A stretch of 18,506 bases of DNA from CAZJOD01 sp964547525 (GCA_964547525.1 CAZJOD010000067.1:1-18506), one strand, 5' to 3'. Positions 1 to 7,064 are shown, numbered from the stretch's first letter. Numbers and translations: made by a program. The notes: generated by a model not told the origin, from the sequence alone.

Positions 1-46
1 TTTTTGAGAGTGTTTGTATCTACATTTGATAAATTATAAAATCTAT

Positions 47-84
47 GATTCTACATAAACTTTATTCTATTGCGATAAATGATC
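47..84 (+). repeat. dyad repeat copy R1 (diverged)
   Basis: The stretch begins GATTCTAC and continues ATAAACTTTATTCTATTGCG, matching the copy at 1464-1500 apart from a missing TGCA block and two substitutions. It lies past the 3' end of the BTAD regulator gene. No gene is visible in 1-178, so what lies to the left is unknown. It may be an operator for a gene outside the window or just a dispersed repeat. Confidence 0.5.
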
Positions 85-178
85 CTATAAAAAGGTATAG
101 TTATAAAAGGAACTTTATAAATACGGTTAATTCTATATCCTGTCACTGACAGTGAAAACAAAGTCTATCATTTTTCCC

Positions 179-1420
179 TTATAACTTACCGATGCTTCTT
201 AACAGCTTAATTCCGCTTTTAGGATATTCTTGATTATATGTATCGACAATTCGTTTATATACCAGTTCGGTATGCTCCGCTTGAAGGCCACATAATAAAA
301 GTACGAATTGACCGGCGCTCCATTTTGATATAACATCACTGCTTCTTAAAGTTTTTACCAAAACTTCGGTTATCCGTTTCATTTCCCGATCCAGAACTTC
401 TTGATACTTAGGGTCGGTTTCATCATAAACAACAGACAGAAGCATTAAAAATATAGATTGCCGATTATCAGCCGTTTTATCATCTGATTTACTATACATA
501 TAGCTTTGTCTTTCAACCCGCTTTTTTTCTAAGTTATATATATGGCTGAATACATCAATGTCACACAATAACGCACCCTTACCGGTGCTTTTGTTAATGA
601 GTTCGTTTTGTATATCAATCATCCTGAATTGAGTGTTTCTTTTACCTTTTTTTATGCTTTTGTAAATTGCGGTCATTTCAGAAGAAGGTGCTATTCCCGC
701 TTGTAAGTATAGCTTTCCGGTAGCTTCTTCATAGTGTGTCAAAGCTTGCCTGGTATAATCTTTTTCTAACAACGCTTTTAAATATTCAACATGTAAATCG
801 GTGTCATAATAATCTATTAAAAAAGAACTCTTACATATTTCAATTATTTCATCATAATTTCCCACAAGGTTAAGTAGATTTATAACCGAATGTACAGCTT
901 TTAAAAATATATTATGATAATACGCCCTTGAGGACTGAGTCCATTCTTCACTTACATTTTCCGCTAAAAAATCAGCTTTATATAACTCCAAAGCTTTTTT
1001 GAAATATAATATAGCCTCATCCGAGGAAACTGTGGATTGAAATATCGCCTTTTTATATAAATCTTCAAACTGCTCTGTGTCCAACAGGTTTGAATCGGTA
1101 GAATTCCACCTGTACCCTCCGTTTTCAAAAATAACGGCAGAAGACCGGTTATCAACCGAAAGATCCTCTTCCAACATTTTTCTTAATCTGTAAACAAGAT
1201 TGTGAATTAATTGACCGGGATTGTCCGGTTCTTGTTCAGGGCAGATTGTTTCAGCTAGAATATCGGTGCTTGTCAACCTATCTTTATGTGCTATCAGATA
1301 TTTTAGCAAAAGCCATGGTTTTTTTGAGCGCCTATATTTATTTGTCAGATTAACATTGCCTTTTACAACTGAAAAAGGCCCGAAAGTATTTATTATTAAT
1401 CTGTCGTCACCGTTTTTCAC
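179..1420 (-). CDS. BTAD (SARP-like) transcriptional regulator with degenerate GGDEF-like C-terminus
   Basis: This is probably a cytoplasmic DNA-binding regulator of 413 residues. Residues about 8-110 look like the winged-helix domain of OmpR/SARP type, with the typical wing ending ENGGYRWN. Residues about 113-260 form the helical BTAD repeat domain (DTEQFEDLYKKA, then helical pairs, ending AGIAPSSEMTAIYKSI). Residues about 280-410 look like a GGDEF domain that has lost its signature: the segment LRSSDVISKWSAGQFVLLL has SAGQF where GGDEF is expected, so diguanylate cyclase activity is unlikely. The start is GTG at 1420, with GGAAGGGG six bases upstream. It lies downstream of the HD-GYP and GH114 genes on the same strand, separated by 119 bp that hold a dyad repeat, so it may have its own promoter and be autoregulated. 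The family call is firm for BTAD; the GGDEF reading is by eye. Confidence 0.82.
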   Translation of the reverse strand: MKNGDDRLIINTFGPFSVVKGNVNLTNKYRRSKKPWLLLKYLIAHKDRLTSTDILAETICPEQEPDNPGQLIHNLVYRLRKMLEEDLSVDNRSSAVIFENGGYRWNSTDSNLLDTEQFEDLYKKAIFQSTVSSDEAILYFKKALELYKADFLAENVSEEWTQSSRAYYHNIFLKAVHSVINLLNLVGNYDEIIEICKSSFLIDYYDTDLHVEYLKALLEKDYTRQALTHYEEATGKLYLQAGIAPSSEMTAIYKSIKKGKRNTQFRMIDIQNELINKSTGKGALLCDIDVFSHIYNLEKKRVERQSYMYSKSDDKTADNRQSIFLMLLSVVYDETDPKYQEVLDREMKRITEVLVKTLRSSDVISKWSAGQFVLLLCGLQAEHTELVYKRIVDTYNQEYPKSGIKLLRSIGKL

Positions 1421-1463
1421 AAAATACCCCTTCCGATTAATATTTTACTTATTTTATAAAATA

Positions 1464-1513
1464 ATTCTACTGCAATAACTTTATTTTATTGCAATAGCAG
1501 AGAAATCATATAA
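1464..1513 (+). repeat. dyad repeat copy R2
   Basis: The half site ATTCTACTGCAA (1464-1475) is followed by a 13-base AT spacer and TTGCAATAGCAG (1489-1500), then AGAAATCATATAA. It matches the reverse complement of the copy at 6620-6658 over 30 bases with one mismatch, and resumes matching after a short gap (GAAATCATATAA). It lies 44-93 bases upstream of the BTAD regulator start, where an operator would be expected. The extended similarity beyond the palindrome could instead mean a dispersed element. Confidence 0.6.
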
Positions 1514-1539
1514 TTTCATTTATAATTTAAAATCAGGTC

Positions 1540-2304
1540 TCAAAAATTTATCCTATTTATCTCAATATAATCCTTAGGTGCATTATAATATGTAAATCCG
1601 TTTTTATCGGCAATCTTTTTAACCTTTTTTTCGGTTCTACATTCTTCGGTCAATAAAAAGATTTGAAGACCGAATTGATTTTTTAAATTATTGAGTTTAT
1701 TTATAATAATCTTATTGAAACTTTTTACTTTATTATTTTCAAAGTCCGGATTCTCCCAACATATACCGTTTATATATTCTTTTGTATATGTAAGCAGCTT
1801 TTCCAATCCGTTATTCTGAATAATAAAAGTGTCGGGAAACTCATCTTTTATCCTTTTCATAAACTCTGTCAACCCGATAATTTGTTTGTACATACAATTA
1901 ACCGGAATTTTCGGATTCTCCAAATCACCTACAGTGTCTAAAAAAAGTCCGTCATATATCCCTTCGGTCAAATACTCTTTTGCTTTTTGGTATAAAAAGT
2001 CCAATCGACCGTTATATGTCAGATCAGTGTAAACCGTACCAAATGCCGGGTTTGTTACGGTTTTTCCGTTAATAACTAAAAGATGCTCCTCGAACAGTTT
2101 ATAATCGAAATCATTCGGGTGTATTTCAACAATACTTATGTATGCAATCACAAAGGTACCCGATTCTTTCAATTTAAATATATCCTCAAGCTTATGCCCT
2201 TTAGGTTCTACAACAGCCAAATCGAACGATGTTAAAACATCGGTGTTTCCCATTCCATAATAAACCACAAAGTTGTCTATATCATTACAAGCTTGATTAT
2301 TCAT
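1540..2304 (-). CDS. GH114 / TM1410-like glycoside hydrolase (endo-alpha-1,4-polygalactosaminidase family)
   Basis: The protein has 254 residues and the TIM-barrel pattern of the TM1410/GH114 family: an early strand FVVYYG, the AYISIVEI segment, YDGLFLDTVGDL and INGICWENPDF. By comparison with GH114, Asp123 (in LFLDT) and Glu184 (in CWENP) are the candidate catalytic acids. GH114 members cleave alpha-1,4-galactosamine-containing exopolysaccharides. The protein begins MNNQACNDID and has no signal peptide or membrane segment, although characterised members act outside the cell. Only ATG 2304 is available, because an in-frame TGA lies just upstream, and its Shine-Dalgarno site is poor. The gene starts 8 bp after the stop of the HD-GYP gene, so it is almost certainly cotranscribed and possibly translationally coupled. 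Substrate is not known; the family assignment is fairly sure. Confidence 0.78.
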   Translation of the reverse strand: MNNQACNDIDNFVVYYGMGNTDVLTSFDLAVVEPKGHKLEDIFKLKESGTFVIAYISIVEIHPNDFDYKLFEEHLLVINGKTVTNPAFGTVYTDLTYNGRLDFLYQKAKEYLTEGIYDGLFLDTVGDLENPKIPVNCMYKQIIGLTEFMKRIKDEFPDTFIIQNNGLEKLLTYTKEYINGICWENPDFENNKVKSFNKIIINKLNNLKNQFGLQIFLLTEECRTEKKVKKIADKNGFTYYNAPKDYIEINRINF

Positions 2305-2312
2305 TGAATAGG

Positions 2313-4151
2313 TTAAATTCTCTCACTTTCTTTTGTGTTTTGTGAGTTTCTGTATATGAATTCGGTATATATCGGGCATGTCTCACATACATTACCGTGT
2401 TCTTTGCAGTTTGTGTTGTCAAATTCCCAGCAATATTTATCTGTTCTTTTATATGCGGGACACTTACCGCATATTTCCTCCGATGCACACCTCATCTCCC
2501 AACAGCTTCCCAAAGGTCTTCCGATAAAAATCGGATTTTCCTGTTTTCTTTTAAACCAATAAAGTAACGCATCAACCATAACCGGGTCCAGACCTTTTCC
2601 CGATTCCTCTTTTAAAAAGTCGAATATTTGTCCGAAAGGCAATGGAGATCTGTAATTTCTTCCTCTGTATTTACTTAAAAAGTTTTGTACCACAGCAAGT
2701 ATCCTTGCACCTTCGGGTATTTCATCACCTTTTCTACCTTCTGGATATCCTAATCCGTCCATTCTTTCGTGATGATATTTTATACTATCTACAATAACTT
2801 TATTACCTGTAAACAATTCAACTATAAACGCTCCAAAATCCGCATGCTTTTTAATTGATTCATATTCTTCTTCGGTATAGATGCCTCGTTTTCTTAATAC
2901 CTTTTCCGGTACACCTAAGGCTCCTATATTACTGAAAAAAGCCGCTTGCTGATAAAGCTCCGCAGTTTTTGGATCGATATTGAGCTCTTTTGTCAAAATA
3001 GAAGTATATCTGGACATAAGCTCGGAATAACCTACCGAATAAGGTTCCTCCTGATCAATAAGATTTGATATTACTTTTAATTTCTTGATATATTCGGTAT
3101 TGGTTTGTTTTCCTCGGTCTGCGGATTTTGCCATTAACAATCTCAGAGCTCTTAACCTGTAATCCTTAAAATATGAATCTTCCGGATATTGTTTGAAGCA
3201 AACGGTTATTATACCGTGTTCTGTTTTGTATAATGCAAAATAATTGTATCCTTCTTCTTTTAAATATGAAGGAATATTTATAAATCCTTCGGTTTTATCA
3301 TCTAACACCACCAGTGCGTCATCTTCAGCTAAACCTTCTATCATAGACCCGAGCTTTTCATCATTTTTTAAATTTTCTACGGTTTCACTTTTAAATCCTG
3401 CGGCTAATAAATACTCACAGTAATTGTTCTCAATCCGTATAAAAAAGCCCGCACTTCCACCTACAACCGGCAAGGCCGATTCTAATATTCTTAATGCTTC
3501 ACCTTGCTCAGGTGAATCTTCTTCATTTGTCGCAAAACCGCTTTCAATCCCTTTTAAATCGATCATAGATTGCATTGCAACAGAAAATCTATCGGATATG
3601 TAATCAAAAATCGGACTGTTTATTTTTGTTGATCTTTTTTTGACATAAACACTTACAAAGCCTTTTTCACCTTTAACAGGTATGATAAGCAGCGGATATC
3701 TTCCTTCCATCAATAACTCGGTTTTATCCGGGATATCGGCTTTTGCAAAGAAAAGAGGTGGTGCATAAGACTCTTTTTCATAGGGGGTCAATCTTCCGTA
3801 GCCGACTTCGGCCGTTCCACGTCCGGGGTCGGAGCTCTCATTGTTGTATAAAACTCTTTCAAGCCTGTATCTTTCATGGTTTTCCTCATACAGATACAAA
3901 AAATATCCGTCACCTTCTATGATAAGCTTTACCGTTTCTAAAACCGAAGTGAGTTTTCCCTCCAATCCTTCAACCGTATGTATACTATCTAGACGTTTAT
4001 TTATTTCCAGTACTAATTGTAAGTCTTTTTCTTTTGTCTTTTTAGCCGAATACATAATCACCAAAACTACACATAAAACTATAAACAAAACAAATATAAC
4101 AATTAAACCGGGTATAGATAGATTTGCAAAAAGAGCTTTTATAAAATTCAT
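2313..4151 (-). CDS. membrane-anchored degenerate HD-GYP protein with Cys-rich two-CW-type tail
   Basis: This 612-residue protein has one N-terminal membrane helix (residues about 13-34), then two regions that look like GAF-type sensor modules (about 45-195 and 215-335), a HD-GYP-like domain (about 370-535) and a Cys-rich tail (550-592). In HD-GYP phosphodiesterases the core reads HDIGK; here it is SNIGA (407-411). The later Asp of the VADxFDAL segment is also lost (VVQNFLSKY), while HHERMDGLGYP (460-470) and His436 remain. Cyclic-di-GMP hydrolysis is therefore doubtful. The tail has eight cysteines with two CWE elements (550 and 574) and two CP pairs, suggesting metal binding or a redox switch. 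ATG 4151 is preferred over ATG 4193 because AGGAG lies eight bases upstream. It heads a unit with the GH114 gene. Confidence 0.8.
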   Translation of the reverse strand: MNFIKALFANLSIPGLIVIFVLFIVLCVVLVIMYSAKKTKEKDLQLVLEINKRLDSIHTVEGLEGKLTSVLETVKLIIEGDGYFLYLYEENHERYRLERVLYNNESSDPGRGTAEVGYGRLTPYEKESYAPPLFFAKADIPDKTELLMEGRYPLLIIPVKGEKGFVSVYVKKRSTKINSPIFDYISDRFSVAMQSMIDLKGIESGFATNEEDSPEQGEALRILESALPVVGGSAGFFIRIENNYCEYLLAAGFKSETVENLKNDEKLGSMIEGLAEDDALVVLDDKTEGFINIPSYLKEEGYNYFALYKTEHGIITVCFKQYPEDSYFKDYRLRALRLLMAKSADRGKQTNTEYIKKLKVISNLIDQEEPYSVGYSELMSRYTSILTKELNIDPKTAELYQQAAFFSNIGALGVPEKVLRKRGIYTEEEYESIKKHADFGAFIVELFTGNKVIVDSIKYHHERMDGLGYPEGRKGDEIPEGARILAVVQNFLSKYRGRNYRSPLPFGQIFDFLKEESGKGLDPVMVDALLYWFKRKQENPIFIGRPLGSCWEMRCASEEICGKCPAYKRTDKYCWEFDNTNCKEHGNVCETCPIYTEFIYRNSQNTKESERI

Positions 4152-4384
4152 CACAACTACTCCTATTCTCCATAGGTTTATATTAATAAACATTGGTAAA
4201 TATCTGTTTTAAGTTAAAAATAAGTCCTTATATATTATATATGTGTAACCGTGTTTTGATAACTATTACGATTTATTATATTCCTAAAGTAAAACTCAAG
4301 TGTTTAACAACCATTTCACCTATTGCATAAAATTTTAACATTTTCTCAACTATCTTTCAAGAAAAATATTTAAACATATGATAG

Positions 4385-4448
4385 GATTCTACTGTAATTC
4401 TATTGCAATACTCAGATTTATAGTAAATAAGTTATTACAATAAAATAA
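4385..4448. repeat. dyad repeat copy R3 with an inverted, diverged second copy
   Basis: GATTCTACTGTAA (4385-4397) is followed after five bases by TTGCAATACTCAG, resembling the other copies with about eight spacer bases deleted. On the minus strand, 4448-4424 reads TTATTTTATTGTAATAACTT, again similar to the repeat core. The pair lies about 235-300 bases upstream of the HD-GYP gene start. Confidence 0.45.
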
Positions 4449-4514
4449 TAAAAGCTATTTTTTTGTAATATTTTAAATTTTGATATTCGCTTTTTTGAGT
4501 TATATAAAGAGAAT

Positions 4515-4585
4515 CGGCATGGCAACTTGTGCCATGCCGGTTTACAAAGAGCTGAAATTTCTTTGTAAACACCGCCAATAAGCGG
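4515..4585. other. three consecutive hairpins
   Basis: Hairpin 1 is a perfect 10-bp stem, CGGCATGGCA (4515-4524) with loop ACTTG. Hairpin 2 is a perfect 11-bp stem, GTTTACAAAGA (4540-4550) pairing with 4560-4570 across a 9-base loop. Hairpin 3 is CCGC (4572-4575) with GCGG (4582-4585), followed by ATTTTT on the plus strand. They follow one another almost without spacing. They could be the end of a mobile element, a structured RNA, or terminators of a gene lost in the gap. Confidence 0.55.
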
Positions 4586-4663
4586 ATTTTTAAAACAATT
4601 ATATATGAGAACTCAGGTTATAGTTAATAAGACGTGAAACGGTTCAAAAAAGTTCCTTGTATC

Positions 4664-4763
4664 NNNNNNNNNNNNNNNNNNNNNNNNNNNNNNNNNNNNN
4701 NNNNNNNNNNNNNNNNNNNNNNNNNNNNNNNNNNNNNNNNNNNNNNNNNNNNNNNNNNNNNNN
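4664..4763. other. assembly gap (100 N)
   Basis: Exactly 100 unknown bases, the conventional length for a scaffold gap of unknown size. The true distance and content between the hairpin region and the nucleotidyltransferase gene are not known. Confidence 0.98.
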
Positions 4764-5078
4764 CTATCCTTGCCGGTCATATAAAACAATTCCCTCCTTT
4801 TCTACTACGGATTGCATGTCGGTATTATTCTTTAGTTCTGTAATCTCAAAAAGATCAATACGCTTACCTAGCCGTGTTGTAATATCCTCCAGCACTCCGT
4901 AAAAATCTATGTTTAAAAGCTCGCCTTTGCTGTCTATGACAATATCTATATCACTCTTGTCGGTTGGGCTACCTTTGGCATATGAACCAAACAGAATAGC
5001 ACGATAGACAGGGGCGGTTTCAAATATAGGAAAAAGTATTGTTTTTATTTCATTTATACTATAAATTGATTGTTCCAT
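4764..5078 (-). CDS. MNT-type nucleotidyltransferase domain protein (likely antitoxin of a HEPN/MNT pair)
   Basis: This small protein of 104 residues belongs to the minimal nucleotidyltransferase group. It has the signature GSYAKG (residues 32-37), then SDIDIVID with the two metal-binding aspartates, and KRIDLFEI, which supplies the third acidic residue. In characterised HEPN/MNT systems the MNT protein neutralises a HEPN RNase toxin, in some cases by AMPylating it. The HEPN gene commonly lies next to or overlaps the MNT gene. Here the stop codon TAG directly touches the N-run, so a downstream HEPN partner would lie in the gap and cannot be seen. The start ATG at 5078 has GTGGTGAG just upstream. 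The 104-residue length is normal for the family and the protein appears complete. Confidence 0.8.
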   Translation of the reverse strand: MEQSIYSINEIKTILFPIFETAPVYRAILFGSYAKGSPTDKSDIDIVIDSKGELLNIDFYGVLEDITTRLGKRIDLFEITELKNNTDMQSVVEKEGIVLYDRQG

Positions 5079-5116
5079 ATTCTCACCACTTTTATATCTT
5101 ATTTCTTATATTATAA

Positions 5117-5296
5117 CAGAAAACTGGTGGATATTACAAGAAAAACAACAATCTTTCAGTCCAGTTTGACTTATACGATTGGGACGATGGAGATGTTTCT
5201 GAACCATATATAATTTTCACAACTATAAAAAACAAGAATAAAATTTATATTGAGCAGCATGTCATACATAAAAAAAGGGCTCAGCAGCCCTTTTAA
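5117..5296 (+). pseudogene. possible C-terminal remnant of an unidentified gene
   Basis: An open frame of 59 codons without a start codon runs from just after a TAA at 5114 to a TAA at 5294. Its translation has protein-like composition (VQFDLYDWDDGDVSEPYIIF, then IYIEQHVIHKK). The last codons are read through the serpin terminator hairpin, so the true end may be fortuitous. I do not recognise the family. It may be a remnant left by a deletion, or a chance open frame. Confidence 0.25.
5271..5296 (-). terminator. rho-independent terminator of the serpin gene
   Basis: AAAAGGGCT (5273-5281) pairs with AGCCCTTTT (5286-5294) around a 4-base loop. Read on the minus strand the hairpin is followed by a run of T. 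It lies 37 bases after the serpin stop codon. Confidence 0.85.
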
Positions 5297-5332
5297 AAAA
5301 TATATATAGATTGGGAGTTCATATGTCCTATA

Positions 5333-6553
5333 TTATTTAATCATTTTACCCATGAACAAAATACTTCCGTCTTCGTTATCCGCTATTACAAACAAGAACG
5401 GTCTGTCAGCCGTAAAGTATACTCTGTCGGGCATGGCAGTCTCCCTCATTTCGACTACCGTGACTCCTGCAGCTTTTGAACCTTCTTCATTTACTTCAAT
5501 AACAGCTTTGTGCAAAACACGACTTATAGCCAAGTTATTGTCACTCATATCGGAAAAATTGGCATTGTCCGAGAAAGCTTCTCCCATGCCTAATGCCGTC
5601 AATGAAGAATTAAGCTCCTTAATTCCATATTCCATTTTAAATTTGGGGATTTGTACAAATGCTTCGTCCCGTTTTACCATTCCTTCACGTAAGGCGGTCC
5701 AAACTTCAATGTTCATCTCATCCACTAAACGATCTATGTCTGAGGTTTCATCCGGTAATATGCAATACATTGATACTTTACCGCTACCATACGGAAGTCT
5801 TATAGCCTGAAAGGAATCGGTTTTGTAAAAATCCACTTCTCCGGTTTTTGCCATCATCGGTTTTACCGGTTTAGTCCCGTCAATAGCATTAAATTGTCTG
5901 TCATACGTAGATTTCGGATCGAAAGGAATCGTCCACTCACCTTTGAAATATATTGCATTTATAAGATACATAACCACATTAGCCGGGATGGGAGGTTCAA
6001 GCATAGTTGGTATTAATCCTTTAGTCGCTTTATCTATCCATCCGTTTATCACATTAACAGAATCCGATTTTGAAAAATCCAGGTTTTTAACCTCCGCGTC
6101 AAACATTTGGCTGTTTATATCTTTAAAAGCCTGTTTAATGGGGTAACCTTCTTTAATCCATATGGAATTGGCAATATTCAAAGTAACCTTTTTATCCAAT
6201 GAAGTTAGTCTATCCTTTAAATATTTGCTTCCTGCATTTATTGAATCTCTTTGTGAACCGGAATAAAACAACGCCTGTTTCATCACTTCTTCGGTCGATC
6301 CCGCAGCTCCGTTTAAAGTCATTGTCAATGCCATGGATATACTCAAAGGAGATATAAATATGTTGCTGTCATTATCTTCGGAATTTAACAGCCGGAACAT
6401 TTCAAATGCAAAACGGGTATTGCCGTCTATAACATCACCATTTTTAACACCTTTTATGTCCTCGTATCCTCCTACACTTGACAAACATCCCGTCAACAAT
6501 GACAAAGATAATATTATACATAAAGTTATACAGAGTATTTTCTTCATAATCAT
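5333..6553 (-). CDS. serpin-family protease inhibitor, lipoprotein
   Basis: The protein has 406 residues, beginning with a lipoprotein signal: MIMKKILC, a hydrophobic stretch and the lipobox LTGC with the lipidated Cys at 23. It should be attached to the outer face of the cell membrane. The rest is a full-length serpin: IFISPLSISMALTMTLNGA, NAIYFKGEWTIPFDP, VEVNEEG-type hinge and DRPFLFVIADNEDGSILFMG. The hinge (EEGSKAAGVT) has small residues as in inhibitory serpins. Counting 15 residues from the hinge Gly358 puts P1-P1' at Thr372-Ala373, with Arg at P3, so target specificity is unclear. ATG 6553 is favoured over the upstream GTG 6559 and ATG 6547 because AAAGG lies five bases before it. A dyad repeat lies 67-105 bases upstream. 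Clostridial serpins of cellulose degraders are known; a lipoprotein form would guard the cell surface. Confidence 0.92.
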   Translation of the reverse strand: MIMKKILCITLCIILSLSLLTGCLSSVGGYEDIKGVKNGDVIDGNTRFAFEMFRLLNSEDNDSNIFISPLSISMALTMTLNGAAGSTEEVMKQALFYSGSQRDSINAGSKYLKDRLTSLDKKVTLNIANSIWIKEGYPIKQAFKDINSQMFDAEVKNLDFSKSDSVNVINGWIDKATKGLIPTMLEPPIPANVVMYLINAIYFKGEWTIPFDPKSTYDRQFNAIDGTKPVKPMMAKTGEVDFYKTDSFQAIRLPYGSGKVSMYCILPDETSDIDRLVDEMNIEVWTALREGMVKRDEAFVQIPKFKMEYGIKELNSSLTALGMGEAFSDNANFSDMSDNNLAISRVLHKAVIEVNEEGSKAAGVTVVEMRETAMPDRVYFTADRPFLFVIADNEDGSILFMGKMIK

Positions 6554-6619
6554 GCACACCTTTCATTAACCCTTTATTAAACCTTCTACAGTAAAATTAT
6601 TTTTTAAAATCATTTATAT

Positions 6620-6658
6620 GATTTCACTGCAATAAAATAAAGTTTTTGCAGTAGAATC
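6620..6658 (-). repeat. dyad repeat copy R4 (best palindrome)
   Basis: GATTTCACTGCAA (6620-6632), 13 bases of AT-rich spacer, TTGCAGTAGAATC (6646-6658): a 39-bp dyad in which 11 of 13 positions pair. It lies 67-105 bases upstream of the serpin start codon and also faces the divergent ferredoxin gene. Confidence 0.65.
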
Positions 6659-6728
6659 TTATATATTTTGACGTAAAAAATCACTTTATGTTCCACATAT
6701 CTTAGAAAAAAATTCTAAAGTAAAAAAT

Positions 6729-6763
6729 GTTCTCACTTTATAAAAAGTTTTTGAAGTGAATTC
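6729..6763. repeat. dyad repeat copy R5 (diverged)
   Basis: GTTCTCACTT (6729-6738) and GAAGTGAATTC (6753-6763) surround TATAAAAAGTTTTT. The layout and the AAAGTTTTTG core resemble R4. It sits about 65-100 bases before the ferredoxin transcription start. Confidence 0.4.
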
Positions 6764-6826
6764 TTTACAAAAAGCTTTGCAAAAACAAGAAAAATAAAAC
6801 ATGAAATGTATAGCAATTCCAAGTTA

Positions 6827-6835
6827 TGCTATACT
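6827..6835 (+). promoter_or_regulatory. extended -10 promoter for the ferredoxin-hydrogenase operon
   Basis: TGcTATACT is an extended -10 element; no good -35 is visible at 17 bases. Transcription would start near 6842, leaving about 34 bases before the ATG, with AGGAGG at 6861-6866. Confidence 0.5.
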
Positions 6836-6875
6836 ATATATATCTGCGATTTATAATAATAGGAGGAATTTTTTT

Positions 6876-7064
6876 ATGAAAGCTAGAATTGACAGAGACG
6901 GATGCATATCATGTGGTTTATGTCCGGATATATGCCCGGAAGTATTCCGTATGGCTGATGACGATCTGGCCGAAGTATATGTTGACGAAGTACCGGAAGA
7001 AGTCGAAGAAAAGGCTGAGGAGGCTGCAGAAAATTGCCCTGTATCTGTAATTTACCTGGATTGA
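6876..7064 (+). CDS. [4Fe-4S] ferredoxin, single cluster
   Basis: A 62-residue soluble electron carrier. Cys10, Cys13 and Cys16 (in CISCGLC) together with Cys54 (in NCPVSV) give the ligand set for one cubane cluster; Cys20 is extra. The rest is acidic (EVPEEVEEKAEEAAE), typical of this class of monocluster ferredoxin. A frame with an upstream ATG at 6801 is longer, but AGGAGG nine bases before ATG 6876 fixes the start, and the predicted transcript starts after 6801. The hydrogenase gene follows after 19 bases with its own GAGGTG site, so the two are an operon and the ferredoxin is the likely electron partner of that enzyme. Confidence 0.93.
   Translation: MKARIDRDGCISCGLCPDICPEVFRMADDDLAEVYVDEVPEEVEEKAEEAAENCPVSVIYLD

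Larger units (their letters stand above)
4152..4663. other. intergenic region, no gene seen
   Basis: About 510 bases of very AT-rich DNA between the HD-GYP gene and the scaffold gap. It holds the dyad repeat copies at 4385-4448 and the three hairpins at 4515-4585. No open frame with a ribosome binding site was found. A GTG-started frame at 4634 runs straight into the gap and cannot be judged. Confidence 0.6.
6554..6875. other. divergent intergenic region between serpin and ferredoxin
   Basis: About 320 AT-rich bases with no gene. It carries dyad copies R4 (6620-6658) and R5 (6729-6763) and the ferredoxin promoter. A fragment CTTCTACAGTAAAATTA at 6585-6601, nearest the serpin start, resembles half a site. 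Confidence 0.6.

Noticed and set aside
135..160. Small palindrome TCACTGaCAGTGA as a terminator of the BTAD gene
   Set aside because: The one-base loop cannot form a hairpin and no T-run follows on the minus strand; it could be a protein site but nothing else supports it.
4634..4902. Two plus-strand open frames spanning the N-run
   Set aside because: They are open only because N positions are translated as X; nothing supports them outside the gap.
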